This document shows positions 1 to 12,439 of a stretch of DNA of 64,000 nt, one piece after another. The stretch lies in NCBI GenBank assembly GCA_019321725.1, contig CM033121.1, positions 8,246,001-8,310,000 on the forward strand, read 5' to 3'. The notes beneath the pieces were generated by a model, which worked only from the letters and a program-made list of their open reading frames with translations, ran no database searches and had not been told where the DNA came from. Origin of the DNA: Paulownia fortunei. Taxonomy: Eukaryota > Streptophyta > Magnoliopsida > Lamiales > Paulowniaceae. Within the stretch, counting starts at the first letter, position 1, and the number at the start of each line of letters is the position of its first letter. The position numbers and the translations under genes are program-made.

Positions 1-2850
1 TTTTTATTTTTTTTTTGTAATGTTTGATTCTGAGCAAAATTCTTTAAATAGTGTTTCCTATTCTCCAACTCTATCGCTATGAATAATTTTTATTCATTTG
101 CTAAATTGATTTTCAACCTCATTCTTATAATATTTAAATGTTCCTAAAGCCTCATCTTTGCTTTTTAGAAAAATATAGATAATAGTATCTTGTGCAATCA
201 CCGATAATAGTAATAAAGTACTTTTTTCATCTCTAGTTTTCACAAATATTAAATCATAGGTTTCACTATGAACTAATTATAGAGGTGTCGTGTTTCTTTA
301 AAAAAGAAACAATACTTTGGCTAACTTAGCCTCTATACAAACTCACATTTATAATGAAGATCAACTATAAATGAATGCAATAAATCTAAATTTACTAATC
401 TGCGTAGAGTGTTGAAATTAGCATGTCATAATATAACATGCCACAAATTTGAATACTTGAACAAATAAGTAGAAGATGTAATTTTATTGCTTTCAATATC
501 ATGAAGTACACACAATAATTACATTCATTTTAAATAGTTAATTGACTAGTACCCATTCCCTATTAACGACCCATTCTTGGTGAGTATAAATTTATCAGAC
601 TGAAATACTAGCCTAACTCATTCTTGATCAGTAATGAGCCAGATACCAATTTCATTCATATATCTAGAACATGTAGCCATCAACTAATGTTAGGTGCATG
701 CTCGAGGTCATCTTTAGCATCTCTTTTCCCAATCTGGTAGTATTAAAAGTTGATAAGTTGCCCATGTATAGCCTTTTTTCCATTGATCAGAATGTAAGAT
801 GAAAATATTTCCTTTTCATAACAAATGTGGCACGTTATGCCTATGTCAGCCCACCATTCTCTCGAGTTATCCACCAAATTAGTATCAAACACAACTGTCG
901 AGAGCATGAAGCTTGACATGTCAATTGGCACATTCTTATCATCAGTCACATGCAACTAATCCTAATTGCCTTTCTTTGAAAGTTAGTAGTCTTTCGCATT
1001 TTGATTCGACTTGCCACAATTCTAGTAGTTTCTTTTGAACTTCTTAGCCTTACATTTACCATTGCTAGGGTACTTTCTCTTGTTGCTAGTTTTTATATTT
1101 GGCTTAACTATATTGGCCTTAGCCTACATTGACAGTTTTCATCACAAAGGTATGTGTTTGAACTTAGCAGAATGTGATGGACTGATTTGCATAAGAAATT
1201 TTGTATTTAAAGCATTTAGGGTGAATATGGCCAAATAGATTATAAAAATGACAAATGAGAAAAAACCATTTTCGCCATTCGCCAGTGTGAAACAAGTTTC
1301 TTACCAAAGTCAATGGTTGGTTCAGGAGTTGCTATTTTTTTTACAAACACGGTCTTAGAATTTGAGTTTTTACCAGTGTAGCCTAGACCATGGTGATCCT
1401 TACTTTATTTTTCTATGAAGAGAATCTGGTCAATCTAGCCTTTCTTGAGTTAAGCCTCTTTATTAGTTTTTTCAGTGTTTTCCAACTCCATTCTGGTCTC
1501 ATGAAGTTTCTTTTCCTTCTTAGTAATAAGAAGTTCATATTTAATTATTTCACCTTTCATTGCTCCTTTTTCTTTGATTAGTACAAGAATCAGTTCTTCT
1601 AACTTATTGATTTTACATATTTAAGCCATTTTTAGAACATCTAATTATACATCTGCTGGATATCTTTAGGGCTGGGCTCTTCATCATCACTATTACCTTC
1701 ACAATCCATGTTGCTTAAGACTTCTTGAAAATACTTCACTACTACCCCGGATGATGTAATAGGGTTTTTTGTATCATGTCCTAATGTTGTGGCATTACTA
1801 GTTGAAGTTGCAACATAACTAGTAGCTATACACAGCTATGTTTGAAGTTTGGTATTCTTGGTCACAAAATAAAAGGCCACATAGTTACTAAATTCTTCAT
1901 CATCTTGACTTCTTTCATCATCATCTTGACTTCCCACAGAGTTTTCATCACTCCATGTCATATAGAGTGAACCTCCCATCTTTTTAAGAATGTTAGCACA
2001 TCCAACTTGAATATGCCTATATCCTTCATATTCTCGACATTGTATTTTTTTGTCTTTCTTTAAATTAGAAGAATTAGCAACACTCTTATTTTTTTTAGAG
2101 TTAGAGATTTACCAGATTTTGGAGACTTATTTTTCTTGTTCAGTTTTTCAAAAATTTGCCAAAATCCTTAGTCAATGGTGCAGATGAGTCTGAGTCTGAC
2201 AATTTATCACTATCATCAAGCTTATTTTCATAAGTAGGATTTTGAACTTCAGCTTCAAAAGCCATTCTTTTTTTTTCTCTCTTATTTTTGCTTCAAATTG
2301 ATTTTAAAAGCTTGTAAGAGCCCATCAATTAATCCAATCTCATTTTGCAACATCACAAGCTTCTTCAATAATATTGACTATATAAACAAACCTTTTGGGT
2401 AGAGACCTTAAGATTTTTATTACAAATTTGAAATCAGTGGTTACACCAAGACACCAAGTGTTTGGGCTTCATTCTATGTCACTAAATTTGGTGTTAAAGT
2501 CAGTAATTGTCTTATTATCTTGTATTCTCATATCTTCATATCTTGACACCAGCATTTGTAATTTAGAGAGTCTAACTATTGTAGCCCTTTCTTATGTAAC
2601 TTTCATAATATCCCATGCTTATTCTATTATGTTCATAAATCTTTAGTATGACAATCAAATTCTCCAAGTCTCATTTTCTTGCGCTTATAATTCGTTATAA
2701 TTTTTTAAGTCCTTCTATGAGAAGACAACTTCTCGATCATAGTTGCTACTTGAAAGGATTCACTGTGTTTCAATTTCGCCCTTTAAGCGATGATTGCAAA
2801 ATGAGTGTTGATGTTGTTGATGCCAATAAGATGGCTGGAAAATTTTGAGT
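1..2850 (-). mobile_element. Decayed Ty1/Copia retrotransposon, gag to integrase, cut by window edge
   Basis: Read on the - strand, the domains follow the Copia order from right to left. A UBN2-like gag lies around 2850-1700, with a stretch at 2400-2310 reading PKRFVYIVNIIEEACDVAK, a common Copia gag motif. A protease follows at 955-743 (EWWADIGITCHIC). Next is a GAG-pre-integrase stretch at about 480-300 (LWHVIL, NTLRRLVNLDLLHSF), then an integrase-core start at 240-1 (KNEVENQ, HSDR). Frames are broken by many stops and shifts, so this is a fossil. The protease site reads DIG rather than DTG/DSG. Reverse transcriptase and RNase H would lie to the left, outside the window. Domain order and motifs are seen directly; lineage within Copia is not resolved. 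Confidence 0.85.
743..955 (-). pseudogene. Copia protease fragment
   Basis: A 70-residue open stretch containing the Copia protease neighbourhood: an EWWADIG active-site region followed by CHICYEKEIFSSY. In working Copia proteases the equivalent block is EWW(I/V/L)DTGA(T/S)xHxC. Here the catalytic Thr/Ser is replaced by Ile (DIG), so activity is unlikely. It is the longest surviving open piece of the decayed element covering 1-2850. Confidence 0.75.
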
Positions 2851-2929
2851 AGAATAATAGCTAGGAAATGATGGTCGAGACAAGAGTTGAACTCTTTCTC
2901 TCTAAGATAAAATTGCCCCAACCTGGTGC

Positions 2930-3297
2930 TTGTGGAATTCTAACAAATATCTCCCAAGATACAGCGACCACTTCTTAAGATAGTAGTACTATAAATATTA
3001 AAAACAACAAACCAACAAAAATATTCTTAACTCTAACACTTAAAAGTGAGAAGAGAAGTTAAGGATGAGAATGAATGAAATCTAAAAACGGAGCGGGCTT
3101 ATTATAACTATTGAAAAATTACAGTTGATAGGTACAATTATTGGAAAGATGGCACTTGTCTTTTCATACAGTCAACGGTGACTAGACAAATAAGTTTGTT
3201 CTTTTGTATAGTCAGCAGCTAACTAGACAATTACATCTTTTCGTATAGAATCTGATTGGTGCCACGTGTCTTATGCTAAGCAGTACCACTTGTAACA
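2930..3297 (-). repeat. Possible 5' LTR of the Copia element
   Basis: The stretch just upstream (in - sense) of the gag remnant starts with TGTTACA at 3297, contains AT-rich promoter-like and CT-rich leader-like sequence, and reaches the gag-proximal leader near 2930. Position and the TG start fit a short Copia LTR of about 350-370 bp. The second LTR is outside the window, so ends cannot be checked by comparison. Confidence 0.35.
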
Positions 3298-3784
3298 TTT
3301 TGGTTGGAAGAAAATAAAATAAAAATTTTACAAAAATAAATCTTTATTTATTTGGTATTAAAGGATATATACATTGTTGGGTTTATAAAAATTCAAACCT
3401 AAGTCAAGGCCAACCCACCGTGCGTGTGTGGACTTTAGTCAAAATCTACTAAGATGTTCCTCCCCCTTTCAAAGACTAGTGGCACATTTTAGGGTCCAAA
3501 CACAAGTGTAAAACTTAGACTATATAAAGTGGTCTAAAATATTTCCAATTTTTAATATGGGATGGATGACTTTTCATTTGTCCACTACTTTTCAATTCAA
3601 TAATTTATATTATTTTAAATGGCTCATTTTTGGATTTTAGCTTTTCATTCTCCCAAAATTAATTTTGAGCAATCAAGTATATCTATTTGCGGAGTAGATT
3701 ACATTAAATCAAAGAATTCTCTTAATCATTAAATGAGATTCACTTAAATAAATAATTAAAGTATAGCCAAAATCATAATTTAAG
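3298..3784. other. AT-rich spacer, no gene seen
   Basis: Non-coding, AT-rich DNA between the Copia relic and the LTR copy at 3785. It contains a short GC-richer block at about 3410-3500 (CCAACCCACCGTGCGTGTG). I see no conserved reading frame, RNA gene or clear terminal repeats. Confidence 0.5.
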
Positions 3785-6420
3785 TAATACACAAGCCTCA
3801 CACTACTCAATTGCCCAGTATATTTCATGCATTACATGCTACTTATATGCTAATTTGCATTAACATCTACATGACATCTTATATAGTATTCTTATTCGTT
3901 AGACCTCTATTACTATCACATGATATTAATGGTTGAGATCATATAACCTAATTAAGTAATTCATTATTTAGATGAGAAAAAAAATAGATTGGTCAATATA
4001 TTGGATATTCATAGGTTATATGTTATAATTTTGGAAGTGTGAAAAGTGTTACTAGTAAACTTATATGATTCGATTCAATTAGATCGAGATGTTTTAAAAA
4101 GTACATATCCATGAATTAACATACTTGAGATATTGGACATAATATAACATGATTTAAGTGTCATATTACAAGGTCCATATATGCATACGATTTTAGAAAT
4201 GTAAACTAGATAATCATTTAAGATTCGGATGTCAGTCGATTTGGAGATTGAATGAATGGTTAAGAAATTAGGGCATAATTTATTATCCGATTATACAAAA
4301 ATTAAAATAGGTTGTAAATAGATAAATAAATAATGAAAAATACTAGATTAGAGCTGCATAAGGTGTGTATAACATCATAATTGAATCACCACTTGACACC
4401 TCAAACTTTGCCATATCAAGCTACCACCTCAACTTTTCTTCATTTCTATCATTGAACCATTACCAAAAACTATTTTTTGAGCTATTTCACCTTTCAAACC
4501 TCCATATTGAATTTTAGAAGTTGATCTCAATTGATTCCAAGTAATGAAAAAAGTGAATGAAACAAAGGGAAGTAAGGAGGAGCAAGTAAAAGCTTAAATT
4601 TATGCATAAGTGAGCTTAACTCATATTTTTTATTTAAGTTATTAAATTGTTTGAGGGTTTATGAATTTTAAGGCTTCTAAAATCATGTTAGGATATTATT
4701 TATGATCTTATAATTCACAAAAGAATGATTTTTAGTTGTGAAATCACAATAGAAAGCACTAGGGATAGAAACTGTATACTTGCTGATTTTTGTCTTTAAA
4801 GTTTATATATGTATAATAACTTGATTACAATATATGTATTTATATATGAGTTTAGGTATTGTATGTAAGTTTGGAGAGGTTATAAATTGAAATATGGTTT
4901 GATATTTGAATAGACATTCAAAACTGTCATGATAGAACTTACAATTTTTGTGATGTGATAAGGGGGCTGATTTTGTTGAGGTAAATCAGTGATTTTAGGT
5001 AATTTTATAATATGGTTACATTTCTCTAGTTAGATAAGTGTGGTAAAAATTTGAGAGTGATTGGATATGCTTAAGGATGTCAATATTATTATACAACTAA
5101 ATTGGACAGCAGGAAAATATGAAAATGTGAATATGTCTCATTTGATAACTTAGCATGTTTCAACCTAAACATGTTTTTATTGAGATCTAACAATTAGGTA
5201 CATGATATTAGAGTTATAATACTTCAGTTATATGATATTTACATATATCTAAGATTGGAAATTAATGTATTTGAGGGACTATATTGGATTTTAGTTTGTA
5301 AAAGCTTGATTGTTACCTAAATAGTTTGATGTTCAAGGTCTTAGTATGAGATTTTGTGCTTTCAACTTGTCAAATTGGGAATGGTGCTTGATGTTGGATA
5401 ATATTATAGACTATTTTACATCTAAAGTTAGAGGGAAAATACTAAACAAATCTAGACTAACTCACCAATCAAGTGAAAGGTAAGTAATAATCCATTTGCA
5501 ACTATAATGCGTGAACATATTACATCTTGAAGCATTTATACCTAATGTGTTGATAATATTTAAATTGATCAGATGACAAGTATATCATGTAGTTTAAGAG
5601 TTTTATGATTCTTGAAATATGTTAAGAGCAAGATGATTTACATTTCATATTGAATATACCATTCATGAGCATTTACATGTGCATGAACAGCATTTGGGTA
5701 TAGTTGAGGTTCTTGCATGCACGATATAAATTGAAAAATAATTTTCATGAATAAAGATGTTTATTGGCCACTACTAGTGCACCGAGGCATGTGAGGCATA
5801 CTTAGGTAAAATTTTGGATACCGCAAGTAGGATTACTTCTCAGAGGATCGCAGGGGCAGACATGAGGTGAACCTTTGGCGATTACGGGAGGAAGGTCCAC
5901 TTAACTGTGCCTTTGTTATGATTGATGCTGTGGGTGGGAGACTTCTCGGGTGATCACAGGGGAAGACATGGGGTGTACCTCTAGGGGGTCACGGGAGGAT
6001 AGTTCACTCAACTGTATCAATCCATTATTGACCATTTAATTATTGATATTGTGCAGAGTTCTTTTCAGTGCATAGTAGGTAGACCAAATGTCAAATAAAA
6101 TGAAGTAATTTTGAATAAAAACTCTTTGATTTATGAGTTCTCAAATTTGACACAATTCTAGCATCATATCTTTGAGTTGAGTTGTATGAGATTTCATATC
6201 ATACTCTTGGCATACATGATTTTTACTTATTGAGTGTTAGCTCATGTAGTTCATATATTGTAGCTGAGTATGGTGAGACTTAAGACTCCTGGTTTACTTG
6301 GTTGGCAGTAGAGCTCCTATATGATCGATGTATATGGATGACGACCTGTTAGACCAGTTATGATTTGTGCTTTTGATTTTACTGTCTATTGTATTATATT
6401 AGTGATACTCAAATTTTTCC
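3785..6420 (+). mobile_element. Truncated ~2.7 kb LTR, copy A of a three-copy family
   Basis: This stretch aligns, as reverse complement, with 53409-56092. Shared landmarks in order: the left end (5050 side) near 3785-3830 (acAAGCCTCACACTACTC), 5130-5460 (TTTGATAACTTAGCATGTTT and ATGGTGCTTGATGTTGGATA), CACTACTAGTGCACCGAGG near 5770, and GTTAGCTCATGTAG near 6237. The last ~230 bp present in the 53.4 kb copy are missing after about 6420, so it is truncated. No coding sequence. The layout resembles the long LTRs of Ty3 chromoviruses of the Tekay/Del type, but lineage is inferred only from LTR character. Confidence 0.65.
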
Positions 6421-6429
6421 ACAGACGGC

Positions 6430-6820
6430 CCACTTGATGTACTTAATTTTTAGCATTAATCAAGAATCTTGAATCCAATGTTTTGATTTATGAATCATAC
6501 ATGAATTGACCTACAAAGCACTGGGGATTGCCCAGCGAAAACTCTTCGATGCTCAAGTCAGTAAATGTTCGAAGAGAATCAATCAATTACTCAATCAAAA
6601 TATATATCTCATGAAAAAAGAGCATACATTAATATCAATCAGAGTTATATATATAGCATGTAAGTAAGAAGGTAATTGAGACAAAAAAGGATTATATTAT
6701 CTTATTGGATAATTCTCACCCATTAAATCTCCCGTGAATTGAGGAATCTAGATAAGGTAGGATTTCATTTTCGTATCCAAAACTAGGCATAAATAGGAGA
6801 GGACTATGCTTCCGCTCAAT
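6430..6820. repeat. Possible LTR remnant (Ty3-like leader region)
   Basis: Sequence around 6515-6570 (TTGCCCAGCGAAAACTCTTC, GATGCTCAAGTCAGTAAA) looks like the R/U5 part of plant Ty3 LTRs in which a phrase of the type 'gatgctcaagtcag' recurs. I find no partner LTR in the window and no primer-binding site, so this is a weak call. Confidence 0.25.
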
Positions 6821-6829
6821 CTGAATTGA

Positions 6830-6972
6830 GCTCATCAACTCATATCTATCCAGATCAACTCGAATTTACCAGCTCAAACCTATCCAGATCAGCTCGAATT
6901 TATCAAATCGGATCTATTTAGATCAGCTCAGATCTATCTTGATCAGTTCGACTTTATCCAGATCAGCTTATT
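6830..6972. repeat. Degenerate minisatellite, ~20 to 36 bp units
   Basis: About five imperfect units share a core of the form CCAGATCAGCTCGAATTTAT. Copies are visible at about 6850, 6889, 6922, 6938 and 6957. The units vary in length and base content, so the array is old. It has no reading frame and lies beside the possible LTR remnant. Confidence 0.6.
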
Positions 6973-7106
6973 CAAAAATCTTAAAACCCCAATATTTGAA
7001 ATGTGACTCAAACAGTAAGGCGCAGTAACCAAATTTAATTTAAACCACATCAAAAAAGATATAGACCACTTTAAAACAACGAAGCATGCATGTTAGTGCC
7101 AATGAG

Positions 7107-7724
7107 GGGGTAAATTTCATTTTATCCCCATTGTGTTTTTCCAAAGATGTTAATTATTCTGTGTTAGAAAACATAGCACACTTTTCCCATGTGCTTCCAA
7201 ATATTGATTTTGCTTTAAAATGATAAATTTGCTCACTTTTTCCTTAAACAATTATTTTGGGGGTTTGCTAATGCATTATTTTCTTAAAAAGAATGATAAA
7301 TTTAGTTTTAGTTTTAAACATGTTCTAATATGAAGCTAAACCTGGTAGTGTGGGAGCCTAATATTTAATGAATAAAACAATATACTTTCCTAGTAAGGTA
7401 ATCACCACATAAAAAGAAAAAAATTATGTGATTAAATAATTCCTCACAAATAATTTTTCCTAATATTTTATTTGTGTTGAAATATTTAATAATGGAAAAA
7501 TTATATCACATTTGTTTATGTAACAAACTTTTTATGTAAATAAACTATTCATTACAATCATGAATCTTGATAGCTTCTAAACACATTTTCTGTAACGAAT
7601 AAGCCTAATGGAATAGGAAAAGTATTAATTTTATTTAATGTTTTGCTAGTTTTTTCTTTTTTGGTTCAAATTTTAGAATTTCAGGCATAAGTAAATGTGT
7701 AAGGGTAATTTTGTCACTTAAATT

Positions 7725-7783
<59 letters not shown>

Positions 7784-7941
7784 TCAAACCATGGGTTGGG
7801 CTTGTGTGACTGACACACTTGTTTTTGGGTTGCAAAAAAATTATATTTTTCACACACACAAGAAAATTATGTGCCTTTTTAATAATGTAAAAGGTAATAT
7901 GTTCATTCTCAAAAATACATGAGGTAAAATGTAATTTACCC
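7107..7941. mobile_element. Long-TIR non-autonomous DNA transposon (Mutator-like)
   Basis: The left end (GGGGTAAATTTCATTTTATC) matches the reverse complement of the right end (GGGTAAATTACATTTTACCT), and similarity continues inwards for roughly 40 bp or more, then fades. Flanking 9-mers are gccaatgag (7098-7106) and gtcaatgaa (7942-7950), 7 of 9 identical, as expected for an aged Mutator-type target duplication. The interior contains a (GA)n microsatellite and no transposase. About 835 bp in total. Confidence 0.6.
7725..7781. repeat. (GA)n microsatellite
   Basis: Nearly perfect GA dinucleotide run of about 57 bp, broken once by GG. It lies inside the long-TIR element at 7107-7941. Confidence 0.95.
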
Positions 7942-7950
7942 GTCAATGAA

Positions 7951-10380
7951 GTCTTTCTGAAGCTGTGAGATTAAAGCCCAAGACTATAATTTCATAAAAA
8001 ATATTAAGTTAAAATGCGTGGGTATTAGAGTACTTTAATAATAGTTTCTTTTATTTAAATATTTGCTTTGACTTAATTATTGTTTGAGGTTAATTAGTAT
8101 ATGTTATATTGATATATTGAGTAATGTAATTAATTTTATTTGTAAAAATAATAGACGTTTTAATGTATACTCACAAAATTAATCAGCATTTTTTTAGTAA
8201 TTATTTAATTCGAAGATTTGTAAAATTTAAATTCATACTGTTGGGTGAGTTCTTTACCAAAAAGTAGGGGAAAAAAACATTGAAAAGCCGAAGCATTTCG
8301 GATCCCAGCCCAAGTCCAGTGCAGTGCTCCTTCATTTGGGTGGACATAATATTTTGGATCAAACTCAGCCCGGACCCTACATCAGTCCAAATCCAATTTG
8401 TGGAGTGTAGTCCGATAATTTGGCTAATTAGAGCCTAAAATACTGAGAGCTAATATAACTAAATAGAAAGTATTATTTGCGCTACAATCCGATATATTGT
8501 TCATATTTTATCAAGTGTTTGAATGATAATAAGTACTCCATTTTATAAAAAATATGACATTTATCCATCATTCATATGCCCCGCAATTTATTCAACTCAA
8601 AGACATTTAAGCTGCATTGTGATACAACCCCTAGTTAGGTGACCCATATAGTCCATTCCGAGCTATTTTTTTATTAATTATTTTATAAAAAAAATTCATC
8701 TTTAACTAATAGAAAAATAACATATATCAGTTTAAAATCTTCTTCCAAGAATGGTATATTTTAGTTATAATTTTTTAACTTAAATAAAAACGACGAAGGT
8801 GAAATCCTCACTGCTTTGTTAATAAAAAGACAAATTTGAAATTACTAGTCACCAAAACTTTAGTCAACAATTATGCACTCCTATTGTATTGTAAAGTAAA
8901 GATATAATTAATATTTGTGTGTTAAAAGTCTCCTTGTTGCATAAAAATAGTTAGATATACTATTATTTATTTCTATATTTTCTAACAATTAAAATTTTTA
9001 AATATATAAATTATTACTATCACGATTTCAATTTCCATCTCAATTTCAATTTCAATTTCGATTTAATTGTCGCCCTGGCTGTAGCTCCGGCTCGGATCCG
9101 CAAAGTATATGCTTAAGATCCAATCTTTCTTTTTCAAAAAATAAATAAATTTAAATAAACAAACCAAGAAACGTAGAGATCTCCATGTCCGGAATATAAG
9201 GAAATAATGAGGAAGACGATTGAATAAAAAGGACACACGTGAAAGTAAAAAGCATGGAGTAGTAACATTATACATGTGGGATTAGTATTATTATATATAT
9301 ATATATATGTATGTATAGGAATAGTTATAGGCGAGAGAATCTCCACCATACTCATTGGGCTGCTCAGCAAATGAGAACAAGACCTGAAACATCCTATGAT
9401 TACACCCACATGCTTCTCTCCAATCATTCTCCATCTTTTAAATCTTTATTATTATTTTTATTATTTTTCCTTGTAATTTAATATTTGATGATTAATGATC
9501 TATCTTTTTCTTTCTTTCTTCATTTTTATAATACTCCACTAATAATTAATGTTAGGTGTCAGTAATTGACAGTAATGTTACTTGTCATTCTGGCAAAATT
9601 AATCCCTCTTTATCAAACAACTTATATGGCGGGGGTTAATATGGTGTTTGGTTAAATTTATTTGAAATCTTTTATACGTATTTCTATTTTATGAGATATT
9701 TTTAAAAATTATAGTGTTTGGTTAAATTAATATCATTCAACTTATAAAATTTTAATAACAATAATTTTTGAATGAAGACGGTCAAAACTCAATAAATTTG
9801 TTAAAATTTTAAAAATAAGTCAAAAAAAATTATTTTCTTTTAATTTTGAGAGCTTATAAGTTTCTCTTTTAAAATCTTTATTAATATTTTATAAATTAAT
9901 TATCAAATATCTTATAAAATATTTTAAAAAATAATTATAAGCTCACACAAATTTCCTCTGCATCAGTTGCATCTCAAACAATATGGGAATTTGAGCTCAG
10001 ATAATACGAATTTTTTCCCTTTTTGCATTTTTAATTTTCTGTACTTTGGCTGCAGTCCCCATAAATTACTTTAAATGTTGACAAAATGTATAGTATATGT
10101 ACTTTTGAGTTCTGAATTTTGGTTAGTACTTATTAGTTGCCTCCAAGAAAAGCAGTTTAAAATTGAAATTGGCTCCTCTTTGTGCTTATGCACCTTTTTG
10201 ACATTACGCCAAAAAGGGAATCAGTCAAACGAGAAATTGAACAAATTAAATATGACGACAACCATCCATTTAAAATTTTGCAAGCCCTACATTTAGCCCT
10301 CCATCTGCTTCGAGCGATGTGATTCGCTTTCATATATAAGAAAATCAATATATTTTTGGCCCGTTATTATTAAAAATTAT
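7951..10380. other. AT-rich intergenic DNA, no gene seen
   Basis: I find no conserved frame. Small features: an (AT)n run at 9292-9308, a TTTCAATT-type short repeat at 9028-9062, and sequence at 9640-9960 with 'gtgtttggtta' twice (9640, 9714) that resembles MITE ends common in plants but without convincing paired termini. A short GC-richer block at 8280-8400 is unexplained. Confidence 0.5.
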
Positions 10381-10489
10381 TTTATTTTATTTTTGGTTCC
10401 TAAGATTGATTGTGAATAAATTAAGGTATTTATACATAATTTATACTTACACCATATCTATTTTTTAAGCTAATTTTTGTTATTAATTA

Positions 10490-10860
10490 ATTTTATTTTT
10501 TCTCTTTCTTCTAGCCATCTTCCACCACTGATGCTACCGCCACCCCTTCTCCTCTTCTTCTTTTTCTTTTATTTTTTCTCTTGCCTCTCACCTTATTTTC
10601 TTTTCTTGATCTTACCCCCTTTTATTATTATTCTTCTTCTCCCGCTTCTACTCTTCTCTACACCGCCTTTGATTCGCCTCCCTACTCTATTTTTTTTATT
10701 TTCTCCTCTCTTCTTCTTATTCCCTCTTCTTTGATCTTCTACTTCTGCTGCAACTGTTGTCATTGACGCCGATTTTTGCCGCCACAAACCACCACTTGTA
10801 CCTAGGCATATAAGTGTAAAAAGGGTTTCCAATTTAGGGTGAGAAAGAATAAGAGTAATT
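10490..10860. other. Polypyrimidine-rich low-complexity block
   Basis: Strongly strand-asymmetric C/T-rich sequence (10500-10745) followed by a small GC-richer patch (GCCGATTTTTGCCGCCACA, 10770-10788). It reads openly in several frames only because of its composition. It sits directly left of the degenerate Ty3 element. No function is visible. Confidence 0.55.
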
Positions 10861-11266
10861 TACATAATGATGGACATTAACTAAATTCAAGCCCAATTAA
10901 TTATTGAAAGTCCAAATATTGATATAGATCCAATTTAATAGGCCCAAGCCTAGTAAGGCAATAAACCTTAGAAGCATAAGAGGTGCACGCACGCAATCGC
11001 CCAGTTTATTCCAAGGTACAACACTTTTCACTTAGTTATTAACTACTTTGTTAAGTTCATTATGCTTTTTAGCATACACACTGACTTGAGCATTCTCAAA
11101 ACAATTCCAGAGACCCCTAACAAGTTGCTCGTATCGCAAATAGGGACCTAATATTCAAGCTGTGTTTTGAAAGATAGTCGACTCCTAGAAGCTTTTCGTC
11201 AATCCAATTTCCATCAATGTATATACCACATCATTATGCCGCTATCTGTTCAACCCTGCCTCAATA

Positions 11267-11665
11267 TTGAGAAAGCAGACTCGATCTAGAGACAGAGAAG
11301 CAAGCATTCAGGACTTTTACCAAGAGCAGAGGGCTAATGAGAGTGGAGCAGATCAACGACCTGAGGAGTGTCTGCTAGAAGCATCCGCCCCAGCAATCCG
11401 AAAAGTGTCTGCCCAAGTGATCCCAGAAGCGTTACCCCCTGCGGCCCAAGATGTGTCCATCCCAGCAACCTATAGCACTTCCGTCCTAGTAGCCCCAGGA
11501 ACTTCTGCCCCTATGGCCTCAAGAGCTTGCAAAGTGCACCAGAAGCCCCATTTGCCTTGTGGGAAGATACCTTCAGCAAGAGCAGTGGCAAAGACTTCAA
11601 CCCAGTATGTAAAGAATCGCTATGGGTATCATCTCCATGGAAGAAATGACCTACTCAAAAATTGA
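11267..11665 (+). pseudogene. Internal ORF remnant of the Ty3-like element
   Basis: A 132-residue open stretch immediately after the presumed primer-binding site, starting MRKQTRSRDREASIQ, rich in Ala, Pro and Ser. The basic N-terminus and the position just inside the 5' LTR fit the start of a Tat-type gag leader, but I cannot identify a gag core. The frame stops early and nothing polymerase-like follows. Most likely a relic. Confidence 0.35.
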
Positions 11666-12439
11666 AGCAAAATGACAAACACACTGAAAAGAACTAGAAA
11701 AGCGAATGTGTCACACAACCCGATTCAATCCAAACTAAGATAAAACAAAGGTCTTCCATTCTAATTCCCCTGGAGTAGATGCGCTTCGACAGAAAATGAC
11801 AGGGAGTAAGAAGTAAGGATTAGACCAGCTCCACATCTTGATCAACAACCTTGCAACTCTACGCCTTGACCAATAACCTCACAGCTCTACACTTCGAGCA
11901 ATGTGCCTTATTGACCTAGTGCCTCAATTGGAGGCTTGAAGTAGCTCCAACACTAAGACCCCTGCTTAAATTTGTTCCAAGTAATGACCCCTAAATTTCA
12001 TCCAAAGAGCAAGTCCAGGGCGAGGTCGTGCCTCGCCCAGGAAACAAAAAGGTCGCAAGGTATTGCCAGGCCTAAAAGTTGTCAACAGCAAAGTACGATC
12101 TTGCGGCTAGCCACAGGCTCATCCCATCTTCATCGACAGGAAACCAATTCCTTCCAAACAAGAATAATTCTTTAAACTAACAAAAATTACTAACTATTAG
12201 CCAATTTGCACTCTTTTCAACCTACCCAAGTGTTGGAAGCTATATAATTTGCATTAACTAAATTCAAGGTTAATTAATCATCAGAAGTTCAAATACTGAT
12301 AAAAACTCAATCCTATAGGCTCAAGCCCAATGAGGCAATAAATCCTAAAGGAGTAAGAGGTGCATGCACCAGTCACATACAATTATAAATTTTTAAAATT
12401 TAATAATTTTATATATAAAATCAAAACTAATTTTAAAAT

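Noticed and set aside
7635..7946. 103-residue open frame on the - strand
   Set aside because: It runs through the GA microsatellite and the end of the long-TIR element; the Ser/Leu repeats only reflect the simple repeat.
9630..9980. Possible MITE with 'gtgtttggtta' ends
   Set aside because: Inverted ends match poorly and no target duplication could be found.
10477..10734. Leu/Phe/Pro-rich 85-residue frame
   Set aside because: Produced by the polypyrimidine block; frames are open in several phases and resemble no protein.
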